The notes: generated by a model not told the origin, from the letters alone. Positions 6,576 through 14,273 are shown, counted from the first letter of the stretch. The stretch: 20,850 nucleotides of DNA from Clostridia bacterium (GCA_900765095.1 CAAFRB010000016.1:1-20850); one strand, 5' to 3'. Translations and numbers: made by a program.

Positions 6576-7562
6576 CTACACAATAGCCAAACCTACAATC
6601 GCTAAAAGCAAAGTAACACACCAAAAAGCTGGCACAATCGTAGTTTCCTTAATACCACACAACTCAAAATGATGATGTATTGGTGCCATCTTAAATAAAC
6701 GCTTTCCACCAGTAACCTTAAAATACACCACTTGTAAAATTACAGAAATAGCCTCAGCAACACAAACACCAGCAACTACTATAAGTATAAGTGGCATTTT
6801 AAGCATCAGTGCCACACTGCAAAACGCTCCGCCAAGTGCCAAAGAACCAGTATCCCCCATAAACACTCTGGCAGGATACATATTAAAAAACAGAAAACCA
6901 ATCGTAGTTCCCGCAACAATAGCAGAAAAAGCAGACATTTCCTTATTACCAAACCTTATCGCAACTATAACAAAAAACAACATTATTATACTAGAAACGC
7001 CAGTTGCCAAACCATCCAACCCATCAGTTAAATTCAAACTATTCGTACAAGCAAGTATTATAAACACAGCACAAGGTATATACACCCACACAGGCAACGT
7101 AACATACTGCTTCAATATTGGAATATAAGTTTCTGTTCCAAAATTTATATGTGTCAAATACACCACAAACGCCGTTGCCACAATTATAAGCCCAAGCATT
7201 TTCAAACTTGGTTTCAACCCTTTCGGATTTTTCAAAACTAACTTTATAAAATCATCAATAAAGCCAATAATTCCATATCCCAGCGTAACAAATGCTACCG
7301 GCAAAATATTGGGATATTTTATCGACACTCCCAGTGATGTAACAATAATAACAATAAGCATTATTATTCCACCCATAGTTGGTGTGCCAGTTTTTCTAAG
7401 ATGTTCCTTCGGACCATCATCTCTTACTACCTGACCAATCTTCAATTTCTTCAATATTGGTATAATTATAAACCCTAAAATAATCGTTGCTATAAAAGAT
7501 ATTACCAACGCATCAGTTTCAACTGATGAACTATCAATTATTGCCTTTATTTTATCTATCAT
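6576..7562 (-). CDS. mraY: phospho-MurNAc-pentapeptide transferase MraY
   Basis: MraY is an integral membrane enzyme that transfers phospho-MurNAc-pentapeptide from UDP to undecaprenyl phosphate, giving lipid I. The length of 328 residues is typical. Conserved elements seen are GPKEHLRKTGTPTMGG (residues about 50-65), the DD pair in FIDDFIKL (103-104), NLTDGLDGLATG and the metal- and nucleotide-binding loop APIHHHFELCG near the C terminus. About ten hydrophobic segments are evident. The start is supported by a G-rich RBS (GGGGG) 5 nt upstream. It follows murE by 16 nt, so the two are almost certainly co-transcribed. In many Bacillota murF precedes mraY and murD follows it; neither is here. 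Confidence 0.95.
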   Translation of the reverse strand: MIDKIKAIIDSSSVETDALVISFIATIILGFIIIPILKKLKIGQVVRDDGPKEHLRKTGTPTMGGIIMLIVIIVTSLGVSIKYPNILPVAFVTLGYGIIGFIDDFIKLVLKNPKGLKPSLKMLGLIIVATAFVVYLTHINFGTETYIPILKQYVTLPVWVYIPCAVFIILACTNSLNLTDGLDGLATGVSSIIMLFFVIVAIRFGNKEMSAFSAIVAGTTIGFLFFNMYPARVFMGDTGSLALGGAFCSVALMLKMPLILIVVAGVCVAEAISVILQVVYFKVTGGKRLFKMAPIHHHFELCGIKETTIVPAFWCVTLLLAIVGLAIV

Positions 7563-7578
7563 ATTATCCCCCTACTCA

Positions 7579-9066
7579 TTACCACGCATATAATGACTTA
7601 TCCTTTGGTTCTGGGAGCTTCTTCAAAGCCTCCGCAATCACTTCTCTATCATCAAAATGATGTTTCTCTCCGTTAATTTCTTGATACGTTTCATGACCTT
7701 TACCTGCAACTAGCACTAAATCATTCTTGCCTGCCTGTCTTAACGCGTACTCAATTGCTTTCTTTCTATCAACTATTACCTTATACTTTCCACTCGTTTT
7801 CTTAATACCCTCTTCAATTTGAGCAACAATATCTTCAGGCTTCTCAGATCTTGGATTATCCGATGTAATCACAGTAAGACCAGCAATCTTTCCTGAAATC
7901 TCACCCATCATAGGTCTTTTAGCGGTATCTCTATCTCCGCCACAACCAAACACACAAATTATCTTTCCTTTTGTATACACTTTCGACGCCTTCAAGATAT
8001 TCTCCAAACTATCTGGAGTATGTGCATAATCAACCATTATAGTAAAATTTCTAACGGTAGGAACAATCTCTGACCTACCAGGCACTTTAATACCTTCAAG
8101 TCCAGCAAGAACATCCTCTACACCAGCTCCAAGCCTTATAGACGCACATATTGCAGCCAACGCATTATACACAGTAAACCTTCCAGGAATATCAACTTTA
8201 ATCCTTTGCATAACCTTATTAAAAGGCATTTTAAAATCAGAATAGCTATTCGTTATTATTATATCTCTAGCACAAACATAAGGATTATTATCTATTCCAT
8301 AAGTCGTTATTGGACATGTTGCCATACTCATTAACTTTTTAGCATACATATCATCAGCATTTACAAAGCCTTCTTTTGCCATAGTAAACAACTTCGCCTT
8401 AGCAGCTAAATAATTATCAAACGTCTTGTGGAAATCCAAATGATCCTGTGTTAAATTTGTGTATATCGCAATATCAAACGTATTTCCTAACACTCTATCT
8501 AATGCCAAAGAATGTGATGAAACCTCCATTACAACGACATCAACTTTCTCATCAGCCATCTCTCTAAACATCTTTTGCAATTCCAAACTTTCTGGAGTAG
8601 TTCTTTGAGACTCAATCACCCTATCACCAAGATAATTCGCAATAGTTCCAATCAATCCAACCTTTTTGCCTGCTTTTTCTAATATACTTTTAATCATATA
8701 AGTAGTTGTCGTTTTTCCTTTTGTTCCAGTTACGCCTACTAACTTAAATTCTCTTGATGGGTGACCATAATAATTACAAGCAGCTAAAGCAAGCAAAGCT
8801 CTAGTATTTTCAGCAACTATAACAGTAACACCTGCAGGTATCTTATCTATATCATATTCTCCCTCTTGTATTGCAACAACAGTAGCACCTTTCTCCAAAG
8901 CCATTTCCAAATACTCATGACCATTCGTCTTGTATCCGACAATCGCAACAAACATATCGCCAGGTTCCACTAGCCTTGAATCAGAGCGAATCTCCTTAAC
9001 TTCTTCTTCAGCATTTCCTTGTAACTTGAATCCTTCGATTCCTTCCAAAATTTTTGATAATTTCAT
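7579..9066 (-). CDS. murE: UDP-MurNAc-tripeptide ligase MurE (meso-DAP type)
   Basis: MurE is a cytosolic ATP-dependent ligase that adds the third amino acid to UDP-MurNAc-L-Ala-D-Glu. I start it at ATG 9066 (495 residues). GGTGG lies just upstream, and MKLSKILEGIEG matches the usual MurE beginning. A longer in-frame reading to 9150 would add 28 atypical residues. Seen are the P-loop GVTGTKGKTTTT (about 111-122), SQRTTPESLELQ, EVSSHSLALDRV, DYAHTPDSLEN, and DNPRSE at about 403-408. DNPR is the motif of meso-diaminopimelate-adding enzymes, so the peptidoglycan is probably DAP-type. It is preceded by a 134-bp gap after spoVD holding several palindromes. Confidence 0.95.
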   Translation of the reverse strand: MKLSKILEGIEGFKLQGNAEEEVKEIRSDSRLVEPGDMFVAIVGYKTNGHEYLEMALEKGATVVAIQEGEYDIDKIPAGVTVIVAENTRALLALAACNYYGHPSREFKLVGVTGTKGKTTTTYMIKSILEKAGKKVGLIGTIANYLGDRVIESQRTTPESLELQKMFREMADEKVDVVVMEVSSHSLALDRVLGNTFDIAIYTNLTQDHLDFHKTFDNYLAAKAKLFTMAKEGFVNADDMYAKKLMSMATCPITTYGIDNNPYVCARDIIITNSYSDFKMPFNKVMQRIKVDIPGRFTVYNALAAICASIRLGAGVEDVLAGLEGIKVPGRSEIVPTVRNFTIMVDYAHTPDSLENILKASKVYTKGKIICVFGCGGDRDTAKRPMMGEISGKIAGLTVITSDNPRSEKPEDIVAQIEEGIKKTSGKYKVIVDRKKAIEYALRQAGKNDLVLVAGKGHETYQEINGEKHHFDDREVIAEALKKLPEPKDKSLYAW

Positions 9067-9082
9067 ATTATCCACCTTTCTT

Positions 9083-9185
9083 TTGGTAGTGTTATTTTCT
9101 ACCAACCCAAATAAAATTTTCGCAAGAGTTGTAATTACAACTTCATGCATTATTTATTATATACATATTGCGAGTATATCGCAAT
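9083..9185 (-). promoter_or_regulatory. palindrome-rich spoVD-murE junction
   Basis: Three inverted repeats occupy this gap. In transcription order they are ATTGCGA/TCGCAAT (9185-9167, 5-nt loop) after the spoVD stop, a perfect 16-bp palindrome AGTTGTAATTACAACT (9127-9142), and TTGGTAG/CTACCAA (9105-9083) directly before the murE RBS. None has a U-tract, so they are not standard terminators. They could be a weak attenuator, an operator or RNA processing sites. Confidence 0.45.
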
Positions 9186-9200
9186 TATAATATATACTAT

Positions 9201-11378
9201 TTATTCAACATCAATTCCAACTGCCCTAAACTCAACCCTTACAAGGCTACCTTGTTCAACACTAGTACCTGCAGGCGGGTCTTGAAGCACAGACATTCCA
9301 CTTCCAGAAATCTTTATATTCAAATTTGCATCATTCAACTTCTTAGTCGCAGACACAATATCCAAATTCTTAACATCAGGTACTACCGTATTAAATCTTG
9401 TATCATTACCTTCGATATATAATTTAACCATAGACTTTTCAATAAGCTTTTCACCAGCAACTGGCATCTGAGCAGAAACTATTGCATTCATATCAGATGT
9501 ATCAACACTATACTTTAATCCTGCATTATTTAACATTCTTATAGCTTCGCCAACAGTTCTATTCGTAACATCTGGCACTCCTACCTTCTTCGTTGTGTCT
9601 TCAGTAGTATAATCCTTCTTCACTTCCATATACTCTAAAACTTCAGACAAAATATTAGAAACAACTGGAGCACAAATCGCACCACCTTGGTGTCCTAACT
9701 TACCCTTAGGATTTGCTATTGTAAGCATTATAGCAACTTTAGGATTAGATGCAGGAGCAAGAGCAACGAATGAAGCAGTATACGTTTTATTTGCGCCTCT
9801 TCCTTGTTCTGCAGTACTTGTTTTACCAGCAACATAGTATCCTTTTACTCGACCATTCCTACCAGTACCATTAGATACAACACTCGTCATCATATCTAAC
9901 ACGGCATTTGCAGTTTCTTTAGAAAATACTTGTTTTTCAGCAACAGGCTCATTTTCTTGAACTACATTTCCAGCCCTATCTAATATTTTAGACACTATTC
10001 TTGGCTTCATCAATACACCGTCATTTCCAAAAACAGAAATAATATTAAGCATATTCAATTGTGTCAAAGTAAAACCTTGACCGAATGCTGCAGAAGCAAT
10101 TGTTGAATCAGTTACATTCGCAATTTGGTGTATTATACCATTAACCTCACCAGGTAAATCAATTCCTGTTTTCTTAGAAACACCTAATGCAGATAAGTAG
10201 TTATAATACTTTTCCTTTCCAATCGTAAGAGCAATATTCATAAATACTGGGTTACACGAATTCATAAGCCCCTGTCTTAAGCTTTGTCTTCCATGCGGAT
10301 TATAATATCTCCAACACTTCATATCCCAGCCCTCTATCTTCAAATAACCGTTACAAACAAAATTAACAGTGTCAACGTCTTTTACTAATCCTTCTTCCAG
10401 TGCAATTCCAGCAGTTATAGTTTTAAAAACAGAACCTGGTTCAAAAGTATCTGTTATAACCCTATTTCTCCACAAATTTTGAAGTTCCTTTGTTCTTTCA
10501 GTTGAAGTCATCGTACTCCATTTTTCTTTCACACTATCTACGGTATGTGTAAATGGATTGTTCGAATCAAAGGTCGGTGCAACAGCCATTGCTAATATAT
10601 CACCAGTTTTCGGATCCATTATAGTACATTCAGCATAGTCTGGATCATTATCACTTACAGCTTGATCCAAATATTTTTCTGTTATATATTGAATCATTTC
10701 ATCAACAGTAAGCACCAAGCTAAGACCATCTTCTGGTGGTATATATTTTTCATCATTTAATGGAAGTTCATTTCCTATCGCATCAGTACCAACTATAAGC
10801 TGTCCAGGCACTCCTTTAAGGACACTCTCGTATTGCGTTTCTATTCCTTCAAGTCCCTGATTATCTGTACCACAAAAACCTAATACATTAGATAACAATT
10901 TGCCATTAGGATAATATCTTTTCGTATCCTCATATATATTTACACCTGTAATTTTCTCTTCTTTAATCCAAGTTCTTACCGCATCAGTAACTGATTTATC
11001 AAGTTTTTTAGCTATAGTTTCATCAGCAGTGTTTTTCTTCGTCTTAGCAAGCACCGTTTCATAATCTAAATTCAATATCTCTGCTAATCCTTTTGCAGTC
11101 TTCTCTTTATTTTCTTCCTTTATATTTTTAGGAGTTATACTTATTGACTCAACAGTTATACTCTCTGCAAGCACCTCTCCATTTCTATCGTATATGATAC
11201 CTCTCTTAGGACTTATCTTTCTATTTTTTGTCTGCTGTGCATACGCCTCTTCTCTCATATCACTGCCACGAACCACTTGCCAGTAAAATATTCGTCCAAG
11301 CAAAACAACAATTATTATAAAATAAAAAATTAAAAAAATTCTTAATCTTTTCTTAGATTCTAAATTAGTTTTTGCCAC
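9201..11378 (-). CDS. spoVD: SpoVD-type class B penicillin-binding protein with two PASTA domains
   Basis: This is a 725-residue monofunctional transpeptidase that cross-links peptidoglycan outside the membrane and pairs with a SEDS protein. One N-terminal membrane helix (LRIFLIFYFIIIVVLLGRIF) precedes the PBP dimerisation region. The transpeptidase motifs are SVFK (Ser316, Lys319), SCN (374-376) and KTS (519-521). Two PASTA repeats follow (about 599-657 and 663-718). I start it at GTG 11378, 7 nt after GGAGG; the TTG at 11402 lies at the predicted transcription start. PASTA-bearing class B PBPs in this position are annotated as SpoVD (spore cortex) or as the vegetative division PBP. As only one is present here, it could serve division, sporulation or both. 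Confidence 0.9.
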   Translation of the reverse strand: MAKTNLESKKRLRIFLIFYFIIIVVLLGRIFYWQVVRGSDMREEAYAQQTKNRKISPKRGIIYDRNGEVLAESITVESISITPKNIKEENKEKTAKGLAEILNLDYETVLAKTKKNTADETIAKKLDKSVTDAVRTWIKEEKITGVNIYEDTKRYYPNGKLLSNVLGFCGTDNQGLEGIETQYESVLKGVPGQLIVGTDAIGNELPLNDEKYIPPEDGLSLVLTVDEMIQYITEKYLDQAVSDNDPDYAECTIMDPKTGDILAMAVAPTFDSNNPFTHTVDSVKEKWSTMTSTERTKELQNLWRNRVITDTFEPGSVFKTITAGIALEEGLVKDVDTVNFVCNGYLKIEGWDMKCWRYYNPHGRQSLRQGLMNSCNPVFMNIALTIGKEKYYNYLSALGVSKKTGIDLPGEVNGIIHQIANVTDSTIASAAFGQGFTLTQLNMLNIISVFGNDGVLMKPRIVSKILDRAGNVVQENEPVAEKQVFSKETANAVLDMMTSVVSNGTGRNGRVKGYYVAGKTSTAEQGRGANKTYTASFVALAPASNPKVAIMLTIANPKGKLGHQGGAICAPVVSNILSEVLEYMEVKKDYTTEDTTKKVGVPDVTNRTVGEAIRMLNNAGLKYSVDTSDMNAIVSAQMPVAGEKLIEKSMVKLYIEGNDTRFNTVVPDVKNLDIVSATKKLNDANLNIKISGSGMSVLQDPPAGTSVEQGSLVRVEFRAVGIDVE

Positions 11379-11409
11379 TTTCTCACCTCCGAAAGTTTCC
11401 AATAAATAT

Positions 11410-11438
11410 ATATTAATACAAGTACATTATTATTACAA
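11410..11438 (-). promoter_or_regulatory. possible internal promoter before spoVD
   Basis: On the minus strand TTGTAA (11438-11433), 17 bp, then TAATAT (11415-11410). The predicted start of transcription is near 11403, leaving a leader of about 25 nt to the GTG start. It would uncouple spoVD-murE-mraY-ftsW from mraZ control. Confidence 0.5.
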
Positions 11439-11520
11439 CTAGTAAAATTGTCTGATATCTTCAGTTGAAATTTGTAACTTTTTATGCGTTAATTTGCCTT
11501 ACTATTGTATAAAAAAATGA

Positions 11521-11590
11521 GCACAAAATAATGGTATAATTTTTCTAACACCTTATCATACTAAGCGAAAAATTTTCTCATTACTTTATG
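11521..11590 (-). repeat. diverged third member of the hairpin repeat family
   Basis: Read on the minus strand, this segment has the same order of parts as the repeats at 4997-5072: CATAAAGTAATGAG, an A/T block, TTTTTCGCTTAGTATG (compare TTTTTCGCTTGGTATG), a spacer, then a complementary arm ending ATTATTTTGTG. The arms pair imperfectly, partly by G-U. It lies between ftsL and spoVD, inside the operon. The relationship is by eye; no alignment score was computed. Confidence 0.65.
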
Positions 11591-11629
11591 CTCATCAAAC
11601 AAAGAATCGACAAACCATAACATTTAATC

Positions 11630-12376
11630 TTAATCTAAAATATTCTTAACATCATTCCACAATCTTTCCAAAAACGATTTTTCCTCTTCCTCTATAACAA
11701 CTGGTGCTGAAATCTTATCTTGCTTATCTATCACAATTCTTTGAATCTGAGAATCTTTTGGCTTCTGCATTCCTAATTGATATTTAGCATAAGACTCGAT
11801 GTTTGATAAATCTGTTTGAGTTTGAATATCTGATTCAATTTGTGCATTCTTAGTCTTAATATTTTCTAACTGTGATTTCATTGAGTTAACTTTAGAAAAA
11901 GATTCATTTATCAAAGAAGACCTATAACATATTAAAAACAATACTGAAAATGCAAAGAAAGATACTGCAATGTCACGCAATGGAGTCTTTTTGTGAGCTA
12001 CTGCTTTAGCGCCCATAACTTGTGCGTGCTTCAAAGACATCTCTTTAGGCTTTTGTATTTGTCTTTTTGACACCATTGTTGGTACTTCAATATTTTTAGA
12101 AGTGCTCCTTTTTCTTTGTGCGTTACCAACGTTTTCTCTTGTCACGGCCCTAGTAGAAGTTCTAGTTATATTTCTCGTGGTAGAGGTCTTCACCTCTATT
12201 TTTTGAGAAGTTCCCCTTCTAGCTTGAGAAACCGTTTGATTAGACGTTTTTGTCTTTGTTCTATTAGTACTCGCTGGAGTTTTTCTAGTTGCACGATTAG
12301 AAGTTGCAGCTTTTGCTGAACTCCTACGTGAATTGCCATATTCATAATAATCGTAATCATATTGAACTGCTGGCAT
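11630..12376 (-). CDS. ftsL: FtsL-like septum protein with long basic N-terminal tail
   Basis: This is a 248-residue bitopic membrane protein. Residues 1-134 are cytoplasmic, low in complexity and rich in Ser, Thr, Arg and Lys (for example TSTTRNITRTSTRAVTREN). One membrane helix follows (about 135-152). Then comes an extracytoplasmic coiled coil (INESFSKVNSMKSQLENIKT...) with a YAKYQLGMQKP segment typical of FtsL/DivIC. FtsL stabilises the FtsB/DivIC-FtsQ complex that activates FtsW and the septal PBP. Typical FtsL is about 100-120 residues, so the tail roughly doubles its length. The call rests mainly on topology and on position between rsmH and spoVD. GGAGG lies 11 nt before the ATG. It starts 25 bp after the rsmH stop. 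Confidence 0.8.
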   Translation of the reverse strand: MPAVQYDYDYYEYGNSRRSSAKAATSNRATRKTPASTNRTKTKTSNQTVSQARRGTSQKIEVKTSTTRNITRTSTRAVTRENVGNAQRKRSTSKNIEVPTMVSKRQIQKPKEMSLKHAQVMGAKAVAHKKTPLRDIAVSFFAFSVLFLICYRSSLINESFSKVNSMKSQLENIKTKNAQIESDIQTQTDLSNIESYAKYQLGMQKPKDSQIQRIVIDKQDKISAPVVIEEEEKSFLERLWNDVKNILD

Positions 12377-12401
12377 TAAACACTAAACCTCCTCGAATTT
12401 A

Positions 12402-13319
12402 TTAAGACCTTTCAAACACTCTTAATTTAGCACTTTTAGAGCGTGGATTTCTTTCCATTTCCTCTTCTGAAGGAACTATTGGTTTTCTCGTTATTACCTT
12501 TCCATAAGACTTGAATCCACATACACATTTAGGAAAGTCTTTTGGACAAGTACATCTTCCTTGAAGTTCAAGGAATGCTTCCTTAACTATTCTATCTTCT
12601 AATGAGTGGAACGTTATTATACAAATCCTTCCACCCGGATTTAGTACCCTTACAATATCAAATATAGCTTTCTTTAATTCTTTCAGCTCGCCATTTACTT
12701 CAATTCGCAAAGCTTGGAAAATTCTTTTAAAAGAATTCACTGCATCTTTTGGAACAGCACTTCTTACTATATCAGCTAATTCGTAAGTGGTATTTATCTT
12801 CTTTATCTTTCTTTCAGTAACTATCCTCTCTGCAATTCTTTTAGAAAACTTTTCTTCGCCATAACTACGAAAAATATTTTCAAGTTCTTGAACTGTGTAA
12901 TCATTAACTATATCTTTTGCAGATAGTGTTTGTGTTTGATCCATTCTCATATCTAGCTCTGCGTCCTTAGTATAACTAAAGCCCCTAGTACCTTCATCTA
13001 TTTGATATGATGAAATACCTAAATCAAGCAACACACCATCAATCTTATCTATGCCTAGCCCTTGCAAATGTTCTACTATGTCTTCATGTCTTCCATGAAT
13101 ATACTTCACATTTGTATATGCAGCTAATCTCTTCTTACTTGCTTCAATTGCTTCCTCATCTCTGTCAATACCCACTAACAATCCGCCATCAAGTTTTTCT
13201 ACAATCTTTGAAGAATGTCCAGCACCACCCAATGTACCATCAACATATATTCCATCTTTTTTAATATTCAAATTTTCAATACATTCATTAAGCATTATTG
13301 GCTCGTGCTTAAATTCCAT
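12402..13319 (-). CDS. rsmH: 16S rRNA (cytosine-N4) methyltransferase RsmH
   Basis: RsmH (MraW) methylates N4 of C1402 in the ribosomal decoding centre, using S-adenosylmethionine. At 305 residues it is normal in length. The SAM-binding motif VDGTLGGAGHS lies at about 26-36, GVLLDLGISSYQID and RGFSYTKDAELDMRMD follow, and RICIITFHSLEDRIVK and a Cys-rich segment (CTCPKDFPKCVCG) lie near the C terminus. The RBS AAGGAG is 7 nt from the ATG. It is the second dcw gene but is separated from mraZ by 431 bp, much more than usual. A strong hairpin lies just before its RBS. Confidence 0.95.
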   Translation of the reverse strand: MEFKHEPIMLNECIENLNIKKDGIYVDGTLGGAGHSSKIVEKLDGGLLVGIDRDEEAIEASKKRLAAYTNVKYIHGRHEDIVEHLQGLGIDKIDGVLLDLGISSYQIDEGTRGFSYTKDAELDMRMDQTQTLSAKDIVNDYTVQELENIFRSYGEEKFSKRIAERIVTERKIKKINTTYELADIVRSAVPKDAVNSFKRIFQALRIEVNGELKELKKAIFDIVRVLNPGGRICIITFHSLEDRIVKEAFLELQGRCTCPKDFPKCVCGFKSYGKVITRKPIVPSEEEMERNPRSKSAKLRVFERS

Positions 13320-13341
13320 AACACTTCTCCTTCAAGAAGAT

Positions 13342-13364
13342 ATAGCGGCCTTTAAGACCGCTAT
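13342..13364 (-). promoter_or_regulatory. GC-rich hairpin just upstream of the rsmH RBS
   Basis: On the minus strand ATAGCGGTC pairs with GGCCGCTAT (one G-U pair) across a TTAAA loop. It is unusually GC-rich for this DNA and has no U-tract, so it is unlikely to terminate. It lies about 10 nt before AAGGAG and may stabilise a processed 5' end or modulate initiation. Confidence 0.5.
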
Positions 13365-13400
13365 TCTCCATTCAATCTACCTCGACAGCTATGTCATTTT

Positions 13401-13662
13401 TCTTTTGTAATTAATTATTTTATCTTTTGTAAAAAGCACAACATTTAATTAGAACAATTTTTTCCTACATTCTACTATCTTTTGTATATTAAAACTTATC
13501 TTTTGTAAATTTGATACCCCTTAAATTTTTCTTTAGTAATTTTTACCCCTTATTTTTCTTTTGTGTTTAAAATTTAAAATTCTTCTTTAGTTAATTTGCT
13601 TGTAATCGTTCTCTACACTCATGATTAATTGTCTTTTGTAATTTGATTTTTTTCATTTGTAC
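13401..13662. repeat. array of nine TCTTTTGTAA-like decamers between mraZ and rsmH
   Basis: Starts are 13401, 13423, 13478, 13499, 13530, 13557, 13584, 13632 and 13653. Four are exact TCTTTTGTAA (13401, 13423, 13499, 13632); the others differ at one to three positions (for example TCTTTTGTAT, TCTTTAGTAA, TCATTTGTAC). Spacings are 22, 55, 21, 31, 27, 27, 48 and 21 bp. Upstream in transcription, 13668-13706 has a CAGTG-TCCC-CACTG hairpin and a GCAC/GTGC pair. The rest of the 431-bp gap is A+T-rich with no credible gene. Confidence 0.7.
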
Positions 13663-13750
13663 ATTAGCAGTGTCCCCACTGTATCGCACCTAAGATATAG
13701 ATGTGCTTTTTCACTTGTTATATTTAAATTAGTTCAGATATCAAACTAAA

Positions 13751-14179
13751 TTAAATTCCTAATAACGTCATCTTCTCGGCAATGTCATCAGAATCTTGCT
13801 CTGCATTGTACTCGTTCCACTTTGCTTTACTCCAAATTTCAATTCTAGATGAAACTCCGATTATAACTAATTCCTTTTCAAGTGTTGCAAAATCTCTTAG
13901 TCCTTGTGATATCAAGATTCTTCCCTGCGTATCAAACTCACATTCAATAGCAGATGAAAAGAAAAATCTTGTAAAATTTCTTGCGTCTTTTCCTGTTATT
14001 AAAGGTAGTGTCTTAATCTTTTCCTCTATGTTATTCCACTCTTCTAATGAGTAACCATAAAGGCATCCATCAAAACCTTTTGTTAAAATAAATCTTTCAC
14101 CAAGTTCCGTCCTGAACTTTACAGGGATAATCACTCTGCCCTTGGCATCTATCGTATGACTATACTCACCAATTAGCAT
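13751..14179 (-). CDS. mraZ: transcriptional regulator MraZ
   Basis: This is a 142-residue cytosolic DNA-binding protein and the usual first gene of the dcw cluster. It has two AbrB-like halves, each with the DxxGR signature: DAKGRVIIP (from residue 11) and DTQGRILIS (near residue 90). MraZ assembles as a ring and typically represses its own operon by binding repeated GTGG-type boxes near the promoter. I start at ATG 14179, where GGGAGG lies 6 nt upstream; an in-frame ATG at 14197 precedes that RBS and was rejected. A recognisable operator (14208-14234) and promoter (14245-14273) lie just upstream, so autoregulation is likely. Confidence 0.95.
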   Translation of the reverse strand: MLIGEYSHTIDAKGRVIIPVKFRTELGERFILTKGFDGCLYGYSLEEWNNIEEKIKTLPLITGKDARNFTRFFFSSAIECEFDTQGRILISQGLRDFATLEKELVIIGVSSRIEIWSKAKWNEYNAEQDSDDIAEKMTLLGI

Positions 14180-14207
14180 ATTGATTCCTCCCTTCATCTT
14201 AACTTAT

Positions 14208-14234
14208 CCACCACTTGGCTCCACTTTTCCCCAC
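14208..14234 (-). promoter_or_regulatory. MraZ operator: three GTGG boxes at 10-bp period
   Basis: On the minus strand the boxes are GTGGG (14234), GTGGA (14224) and GTGGT (14214), exactly 10 bp apart; GTGG occurs again at 14211-14208. Known MraZ sites are short G-rich pentamers separated by 5 bp, which is the same 10-bp period. They lie from about +4 to +30 relative to the predicted start of transcription. Confidence 0.8.
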
Positions 14235-14244
14235 CTTTGCTTTA

Positions 14245-14273
14245 ATTTTAATATATAATCTCACCGAGTGCAA
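14245..14273 (-). promoter_or_regulatory. dcw operon promoter upstream of mraZ
   Basis: On the minus strand TTGCAC (14273-14268), 17 bp, then TAAAAT (14250-14245). The predicted start of transcription is near 14238, so the MraZ boxes fall directly downstream, where bound MraZ would block the polymerase. Confidence 0.65.

Noticed and set aside
13592..13657. 21-codon minus-strand frame starting MKKIKLQKTI in the mraZ-rsmH gap
   Set aside because: No RBS, and it consists largely of the translated decamer repeat.
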